NCBI GenBank assembly: GCA_002396385.1
Contig: DGTD01000016.1
Location: 1 to 12,327 of the forward strand
DNA from: Bacteroidales bacterium UBA4345
GTDB lineage: Bacteria; Bacteroidota; Bacteroidia; Bacteroidales; Paludibacteraceae
Length of the DNA: 12,327 bases
Direction of reading: 5' to 3'
Part shown: piece after piece, positions 7,735-12,327 of the stretch
Position numbering within the stretch: position 1 is the first letter of the stretch
How the letters are laid out: each line of letters opens with the position of its first letter
The notes under the pieces: generated by a model
The model's input: the letters and a program-made list of their open reading frames with translations, nothing else
What the model was told of the DNA's origin: nothing
Databases searched by the model: none
Program-made: the position numbers and the translations under genes

Positions 7735-7778
7735 CCTCTATTATTGTCAGTTAAATACAAGTGAGACTCTTGTTATAA

Positions 7779-7809
7779 ACAAAAGAATCAGCCATATAGA
7801 CTGATTCTT
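7779..7809 (-). terminator. Rho-independent terminator of the minus-strand lipoprotein gene
   Basis: AAGAATCAG (7783-7791) pairs with CTGATTCTT (7801-7809) around a 9-base loop. Read on the minus strand, the hairpin is followed by a TTTTGTTT tract. It lies 27 bases beyond the end of the lipoprotein gene and faces the CotH operon terminator. Confidence 0.75.
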
Positions 7810-7836
7810 GATGTAATACTATTTATTGAAAACAGA

Positions 7837-8424
7837 CTATTTATCGTAATTCATTGATAATTGGAAAATATAATATGGGTCGGTAAATTTAGAAGGCAAA
7901 TCTACTTTCTCGTAAGTAATATCACTAAAAGAATAATCGTCATTAGCGAAATACTCGTTCTTTGGAACGGCTACAAATTCGGAATTTGAAACCTGTTTCA
8001 ATTTAAATCCGTAAATGTTTGAAAGATACGACGGAGAAAAACCGACTTTGTTTTCGTCAACAAAAGCGCCTCCCAATTTCAGAGATATCCAATTGTCCTC
8101 ACCGGGGTATTCGGTATTGTACCTGATAATGTGGACTTTTTCACCCTCAATTACCAAATACTCTTCACATCCCTTTGCGGTTTTTGTATGCCAAGTACCT
8201 TGAATATCGTCAAGTGTATACTGTATGTTCGATACCGGATTACCCTGTTCATGTCCTGTAGTATCGACAGGTTCGTTTCCTGTAGTATCGACGGGTACGT
8301 TTTTGGTAGTGTCGACGGGTACAGGAATAACGGTGTCATCGTCGTCATCGTCGCTACATGATGCAAGAGAGATAGAAGTAGAAACTGCGGCGGTTAAAAT
8401 AAAATAGCCTAGAATTTTTCTCAT
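7837..8424 (-). CDS. Surface-type lipoprotein with Asp tract, octapeptide repeats and a lipocalin-like C-terminal domain
   Basis: This 195-aa protein has a lipoprotein signal peptide with lipobox LASC (C23). Ser and six Asp follow at 24-30. Acidic residues right after the lipidated Cys are the lipoprotein export signal that sends Bacteroidetes lipoproteins to the outer face of the outer membrane, so surface exposure is likely. Next is a spacer of three 8-residue repeats, VPVDTTKN, VPVDTTGN and EPVDTTGH (35-58), a probable flexible stalk. The remainder, from about 68, starts LDDIQGTWHT, where the GTW motif and following alternating strands resemble the small lipocalin-like domains common in Bacteroidetes lipoproteins; this fold call is tentative. 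There are no catalytic motifs. It is transcribed away from the GH3 gene, with 251 bases between, and has its own terminator. No clear promoter box was found on its strand. Function and ligand are unknown. Confidence 0.85.
   Translation of the reverse strand: MRKILGYFILTAAVSTSISLASCSDDDDDDTVIPVPVDTTKNVPVDTTGNEPVDTTGHEQGNPVSNIQYTLDDIQGTWHTKTAKGCEEYLVIEGEKVHIIRYNTEYPGEDNWISLKLGGAFVDENKVGFSPSYLSNIYGFKLKQVSNSEFVAVPKNEYFANDDYSFSDITYEKVDLPSKFTDPYYIFQLSMNYDK
8251..8322 (-). repeat. 24-bp tandem repeat, three copies, inside the lipoprotein gene
   Basis: Three in-frame 24-bp units (8299-8322, 8275-8298 and 8251-8274, in gene order) encode VPVDTTKN, VPVDTTGN and EPVDTTGH. The middle and last units are nearly identical in their core (reverse-strand GTCGATACTACAGG), while the first has diverged. 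In-frame units like this can change copy number and so alter stalk length. Confidence 0.85.
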
Positions 8425-8675
8425 ATGATTTATTATTTAAAAAGTTTATGTCGTTTTAGCACTGACAAAAACCATACCACAATATACATATTAAGTGATC
8501 ATCGCTAAAATCTAATCGTGACCACATGCCAAGCCATACGCTTTACCTCTTCCATTTCGTGCTGTTTTTTGTACCTTTGTTAAATCGGGAATTGGAAGTG
8601 CATGGTAATTAATCATCAAGCACATCGTACTTACCGAGGTAAATAATGGCATAGCCAATCTGAAAACAGAGTATT
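8425..8675. promoter_or_regulatory. Divergent promoter region with a consensus -7 box for the GH3 gene
   Basis: This A/T-rich region separates the divergent lipoprotein and GH3 genes. TACCTTTG at 8572-8579 is a full match to the Bacteroidetes -7 element TAnnTTTG on the plus strand, and would give a leader of about 90 bases before the ATG at 8676. The expected -33 TTG is not obvious, though TTTCG lies nearby at 8555-8559. No matching box was found for the minus-strand gene. No riboswitch-like structure was recognised in the leader. Confidence 0.55.
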
Positions 8676-10967
8676 ATGGAAAAACAGGACCAATATTACG
8701 AACAGATAGAAGCCCTCTACGCCAACATGAACGACGACGAACGCTTGTCGCAACTGCATGGTATCTATTTAGATGCTTTATTTAACGAAACGTGTCTGGA
8801 CGAAAAAGCATGTGCAAAACTTATTCCTAACGGAATAGGTCATGTCTCACAATTTGCCGTCACACGCCGAAATACGCCGACAGAGTTACGCGACATGGTC
8901 AGGCAACTGCAAGACTGGTTGAAGAAAAATACGCCCAATGGTATTCCAGCCCTTTTTCACGACGAGGTTTTGAGTGGAATAGCCACATACGGAGCAACCA
9001 TCTATCCGCAACAAATCGGACTTGCCTGTTCGTTCAATACAGAATTAGCCCAAAAGAAAACACAGCAGACAGCTGAAGATTTTAGGAAAATGGGAGGAAG
9101 ACTGGCACTTTCTCCTATGGTAGACGTTGTTCGTAACCCTTCGTTCAACCGTTTGGAGGAGTCGTATGGAGAAGACGGATTCCTATCGGCTGCTATGGGG
9201 GTCGCTTTTGTAAGAGGACTGCAGAACGATGATGTGAAACACAATATTGCGGCATGTACCAAACACTTCCTCGGTTATGGGGGCGGTGGCAACGCACCAG
9301 AAAAAGAACTGATGGAAGATGTGCTGTTTCCACATGAGGCTATCGTACGTATGTGCAATAGCAGAGTGGTTATGACCGGCTACCATAAGTTTAACGGAAT
9401 CAATTGCGTGGCAAACAACCAGCTACAAAACGAAATACTAAGAGATTATCTTCATTTCGATGGTCTGACCGTTAGTGATTACGGATCTATAGGCCAGTTG
9501 CCAGAGGCTGATGATGCAATTAAAGCAGCTTCTGCCCTAAATGCCGGGAATGATGTTGATTTTCCCGAAGGAAAAAGTTACAAACATCTTCCAGAGGCTA
9601 TACGCCTAGGTCTAACTACAGCCAGCAAGTTTGAACAAGCGGTGAAACGAGTGTTAAAACTCAAATACGAACTTGGCATGCTTGATGAGAACGCAGAACT
9701 ATATGCCGAGGGTAATATTGTGTTCGACACACCTGAAAAGCGAAAAACAGCCTATGAGCTAGCGACACAAAGTATTGTGTTGCTTGAAAATAATGGAATT
9801 CTACCTCTGAAAAAACCATTAAAAATATTCCTTACCGGACCTAACGCCAACAGTATGTGGGCTATGTTAGGCGATTATACTTATCCATCGATGCGTTTTT
9901 TCTGGCAACTTCAGACCGAGGACGGACAACACCCTTATATTATTAGATTGAAAGACGGATTGGAAAACCGTTTGCCAGAACGTTTTACCTTAAAATACAG
10001 TCGGGGATGCGACTGGACTGAAGAGGTTGAGACAGTAATAGAAGAAACAGGAGACGAGCGTGCCTCATATATGCGAAAAATCCAAAAACGTACTATCGAC
10101 AGTGGGGAAACTGCCAATAGAGGCGAAGCGCTGAAAATGGCTGCAGAAAGCGATGTGATTGTTGCTGCTATGGGAGAGAACGCTATTCTTTGCGGTGAAA
10201 ACCGCGACCGGACATCGCTCCGATTGCCAGGTAGGCAGGATGATTTTGTTAAGGAACTACTTGCGACGGGGAAGCCTGTCATACTGGTGCTATTTGGTGG
10301 ACGTGCGCAAGTAATAACATCAGTGGCCAAACAATGTGCCGCTGTCATTCAGGCGTGGTATCCGGGAGAAGAGGGGGGCAATGCGGTTGCCGATATCCTC
10401 TTCGGAAAGGTTAGTCCATCGGCAAAACTATGCGTAACCTATCCGGCGAAAGAACTACACGAGGCTATATGTTACAACTATGGTTTGAAAAAAGATGATC
10501 CGCGGGTATTATATCCGTTCGGTTACGGACTTAGTTACACAACGTTTCTTTACGATGAATTAGCTATTGACGTTGAAGCGGATATATCGGGAAGTCCGTT
10601 CGAAGTGTCATTCTGCATTACCAACACAGGCACAATTGTTGCGGAAGAAATAGCACAAGTCTATTTTGCTCCTAAGACTCCAGACAGCAAACTAAAGCCG
10701 ATACAACTGCAAGGATTTAACAGGGTAAGATTAAACCCAGGAGAAAAGCGCAGGCTGTTTTTCAGATTCTCGACCCAACAACTCGGCTATTTCGAGAATG
10801 GGATGTGGCAAGTGGACCCTGGTACCTACAAAATACTAGTAGGAGCATCGGCGATTGACATCCGGTTGACAGCAGAATTCACCTTGCAGGGCAAACAAAA
10901 GAAAGTTGCACTTAGAACTGCAGATGTTGCGGAAAACGGATATTTCCCGCAACGTTGGATCGAATAA
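8676..10967 (+). CDS. Glycoside hydrolase family 3 (beta-glucosidase/xylosidase type), cytoplasmic
   Basis: This 763-aa retaining glycosidase removes sugars from the non-reducing ends of beta-linked oligosaccharides. The order is the classic GH3 one: an N-terminal TIM-barrel domain (about 90-335) with RLEESYGEDGFL (159-170), KHF (196-198) and the nucleophile D268 in TVSDYGSI; a C-terminal alpha/beta sandwich (about 365-620) with the acid/base candidate E508 in GENRDR, then LRLPGRQ, WYPGEEGG and YPFGYGLSYTTF; and a fibronectin III-like domain (about 640-735; ITNTG, then GFNRVRLNPGE). Both catalytic residues are present. There is no signal peptide, and an in-frame stop lies 15 bases before the ATG, so no longer start exists. 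That makes it cytoplasmic, unlike many secreted Bacteroidetes GH3 enzymes, so it probably acts on imported or phosphorolysis-type oligosaccharides. It has no neighbouring SusC/SusD or transporter. Exact sugar specificity cannot be read from the sequence. Confidence 0.95.
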   Translation: MEKQDQYYEQIEALYANMNDDERLSQLHGIYLDALFNETCLDEKACAKLIPNGIGHVSQFAVTRRNTPTELRDMVRQLQDWLKKNTPNGIPALFHDEVLSGIATYGATIYPQQIGLACSFNTELAQKKTQQTAEDFRKMGGRLALSPMVDVVRNPSFNRLEESYGEDGFLSAAMGVAFVRGLQNDDVKHNIAACTKHFLGYGGGGNAPEKELMEDVLFPHEAIVRMCNSRVVMTGYHKFNGINCVANNQLQNEILRDYLHFDGLTVSDYGSIGQLPEADDAIKAASALNAGNDVDFPEGKSYKHLPEAIRLGLTTASKFEQAVKRVLKLKYELGMLDENAELYAEGNIVFDTPEKRKTAYELATQSIVLLENNGILPLKKPLKIFLTGPNANSMWAMLGDYTYPSMRFFWQLQTEDGQHPYIIRLKDGLENRLPERFTLKYSRGCDWTEEVETVIEETGDERASYMRKIQKRTIDSGETANRGEALKMAAESDVIVAAMGENAILCGENRDRTSLRLPGRQDDFVKELLATGKPVILVLFGGRAQVITSVAKQCAAVIQAWYPGEEGGNAVADILFGKVSPSAKLCVTYPAKELHEAICYNYGLKKDDPRVLYPFGYGLSYTTFLYDELAIDVEADISGSPFEVSFCITNTGTIVAEEIAQVYFAPKTPDSKLKPIQLQGFNRVRLNPGEKRRLFFRFSTQQLGYFENGMWQVDPGTYKILVGASAIDIRLTAEFTLQGKQKKVALRTADVAENGYFPQRWIE

Positions 10968-11062
10968 AGCATTGTAGCATGCACAGTCAAATAATAATTA
11001 AAACCTGAAGGCGTTATATAATAAGGCAATTAAAATAAAATATCAACCAGATTTAATTATGT

Positions 11063-11086
11063 ATATCTGATAAAATTGACAGATAT
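11063..11086. promoter_or_regulatory. Inverted repeat upstream of the DUF4831 gene, possible operator
   Basis: ATATCTG (11063-11069) and CAGATAT (11080-11086) form a perfect 7-bp inverted repeat with 10 bases between. TATATTTA at 11091-11098 matches TAnnTTTG at seven of eight positions, so the inverted repeat would sit just upstream of a weak -7 box. There is no T run after it, so it is not a terminator. It could arise by chance in such A/T-rich DNA. Confidence 0.35.
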
Positions 11087-11123
11087 TACGTATATTTAAT
11101 TTAAAACAAACAAAACAACAAAT

Positions 11124-12176
11124 ATGAAGAAATTTCTGATATCTACATTGGTTATTTGTGCGGCAAGTGCATATTCGCAAAATGCCGTTGTTTCGGTAAA
11201 AGACAGAGAAACCAATTCAAAAGATGAGGTAGTGGCATCGTACTACCTTCCTAAAACTGTTTTTGAAATTGAAATAGAGGCAGTTAATAAAAAATTTAAA
11301 GCGGGGCCGTTTGCCAACGATGCAAAACGTTACTTTGGCACAAATGCCGAATCACAAGACAAAGACGCATGGGAAATTAAAAATGTAACTATAAAGAAGA
11401 AGACCGAGCCAGACCCGTCGCAGCATTACAAAGTGTATGCGTCGTATGGCTCCGCAGGTTCACTTGTGTCACTCACCAACAATAATATATTACGCGGTGT
11501 CAACATACCCGTTGGTTTCGACAACACAGTGCTTAGCCAGAATGTGAAGCCACAATGTGCGCAAAGCTGCCAGAAAAAATATGAACCAGCCGATTGTGCA
11601 TGTCAGTTTAAAACTAACTTCAAATATAAAGAAAACGATTCCACCCCCGATGTAGGCAACGCAAAATTCGCTTACGACCTGATCAATAGTCTGAGGATGG
11701 CCAAGGCCGATCTTTTACAACAAAACGACGAGGTGAAAGACATTGATGCTTCGGTCAGGAATATTGACAAGGAAGAGAACAGTCTGTACGAACTTTTCTA
11801 CGGCAAAACATGTGTAGAAGAAACCCAAATGACGTTTATGTTCTCGCCAGATAAAGAGGGCAACAACCAAGAGGTCTGCAAATTCTCGAGCCGTAACGGT
11901 TTTGCCGAATCGGGTGATGCATTAACCATCTCTATCAAGAAGAAGGGTAACACCAACCGTGTAAGCAACGCATCGGGAAAAACCGGCTATGTATACCGTA
12001 TTCCGGCAATGGCAGACGTAGAGGTAAGACAAGGGAAAAATACACTCTGGAAAGGTACTTTTGCCATTCCGCAGTTAGGCACAACAGAGAGTCTGCCTGC
12101 CGGTTTCTTTGACAAGAATGACTTGAAAGCCCTGTTTGACAAAGAGACAGGAGCCCTGCTCCAGATATCGAAATAA
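11124..12176 (+). CDS. Secreted DUF4831-family protein with an extra Cys cluster
   Basis: This 350-aa protein has a Sec signal peptide (about 1-19, ending AYSQ). The body matches the Bacteroidetes DUF4831 family as I know it: YYLPKTVFEIEIEAV (40-54), KAGPFANDAKRYFG (59-72), WEIKNVTI, EPDPSQHYKVY (95-105), LTNNNILRGV, and a C-terminal YRIPAMADVEV strand region. The family has no known biochemical activity and is presumed periplasmic or outer-membrane associated. A four-Cys cluster C145-x3-C149-x8-C158-x-C160 and two more Cys (C230, C252) stand out; in an exported protein they could form disulfides or bind a metal. A charged, probably helical stretch covers about 180-225. The gene is monocistronic: 156 bases separate it from the GH3 gene and a terminator follows. 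Function cannot be assigned. Confidence 0.85.
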   Translation: MKKFLISTLVICAASAYSQNAVVSVKDRETNSKDEVVASYYLPKTVFEIEIEAVNKKFKAGPFANDAKRYFGTNAESQDKDAWEIKNVTIKKKTEPDPSQHYKVYASYGSAGSLVSLTNNNILRGVNIPVGFDNTVLSQNVKPQCAQSCQKKYEPADCACQFKTNFKYKENDSTPDVGNAKFAYDLINSLRMAKADLLQQNDEVKDIDASVRNIDKEENSLYELFYGKTCVEETQMTFMFSPDKEGNNQEVCKFSSRNGFAESGDALTISIKKKGNTNRVSNASGKTGYVYRIPAMADVEVRQGKNTLWKGTFAIPQLGTTESLPAGFFDKNDLKALFDKETGALLQISK

Positions 12177-12188
12177 AAAGTTTAATTG

Positions 12189-12258
12189 TTCTAACTGCCA
12201 AAAGTTAGAAACTGTAAAACTCCACATATCTTTTTTTGATTTGTGGAGTTTTTTATTT
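12189..12258 (+). terminator. Terminator region after the DUF4831 gene with two hairpins
   Basis: The main hairpin pairs AAAACTCCACA (12216-12226) with TGTGGAGTTTT (12242-12252), 11 bp, and runs into a T-rich tract. An inner ATC/GAT pairing around seven T can lengthen it. Just before it, TTCTAAC (12189-12195) pairs with GTTAGAA (12204-12210) around an 8-base loop. The second hairpin is the terminator; the role of the first is unknown. The remaining bases, 12259-12327, hold no recognisable feature. Confidence 0.85.
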
Positions 12259-12327
12259 GTTTGCCAACATTCGGCTCAGTTACTTGATGTCAACATTTAG
12301 ATTTATTGCTGTCCGGTAAAAGTTTTT

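Noticed and set aside
8647..8655. ATG in the GH3 leader as an upstream start
   Set aside because: It reads ATG GCA TAG and stops after two codons, and the GH3 frame itself has a TGA at 8661-8663.
10968..11060. Possible terminator after the GH3 gene around GGCGTTATATAATAAGGC
   Set aside because: Only the A/T core TTATATAA is palindromic and no T run follows, so it does not meet the pattern of a hairpin terminator.
11076..11096. TTGACA followed by TATATT as a sigma-70-type promoter
   Set aside because: The spacing is only 9 bases, far short of the 16-18 required, and this lineage uses a different consensus.
1..12327. tRNA, rRNA, insertion sequence or integrase signatures
   Set aside because: No cloverleaf-type sequence, ribosomal RNA stretch, transposase or recombinase motif was recognised, and no terminal inverted repeats with target duplications were seen.

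Overview
The window looks like a chromosomal segment of a Bacteroidales bacterium, possibly a Prevotella relative. Five things point there. Genes lack Shine-Dalgarno sites and start after A/T-rich leaders. Matches to the Bacteroidetes -7 promoter element TAnnTTTG occur. One lipoprotein carries a run of Asp directly after its lipidated Cys. There is a DUF4831-type protein, and a short protein with a tail resembling the type IX secretion (T9SS) type A sorting domain. The exact genus cannot be fixed from the sequence alone.

Layout. Bases 1-393 are the trailer end of a CRISPR array: 37-bp repeats, 36-38-bp spacers, and a degenerate last repeat. No cas gene or leader is in view, so they must lie to the left if they are linked. 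Bases 554-1918 encode a DcuA/DcuB-family anaerobic C4-dicarboxylate carrier, closed by a hairpin terminator. A gene-free stretch of about 400 bases follows. Bases 2387-7670 form a three-gene, same-strand cluster with gaps of 40 and 18 bases: a small secreted protein with a T9SS-like tail, then two secreted CotH-kinase-family proteins of 527 and 1045 aa. A strong terminator closes the cluster. On the minus strand lies a lipoprotein with an Asp tract and an octapeptide repeat (7837-8424). Divergent from it is a cytoplasmic GH3 glycosidase (8676-10967) with a good -7 promoter box. Last is a secreted DUF4831-family protein (11124-12176) with a terminator.

The most unusual part is the CotH operon. 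The two large proteins contain three copies of one module, an Ig-like (DUF5018-like) domain followed by a CotH domain. Only the last copy keeps the WDFD acidic motif expected to bind metal in CotH kinases; the other two read WELR and GVAA. The operon therefore appears to encode one potentially active secreted kinase module plus two pseudokinase-like modules. It also encodes a small protein whose N-terminal domain resembles the N-terminus of the 1045-aa protein. The partners and substrates are unknown. The other genes look like independent transcription units, and nothing links them functionally to the CotH cluster or to the CRISPR array.
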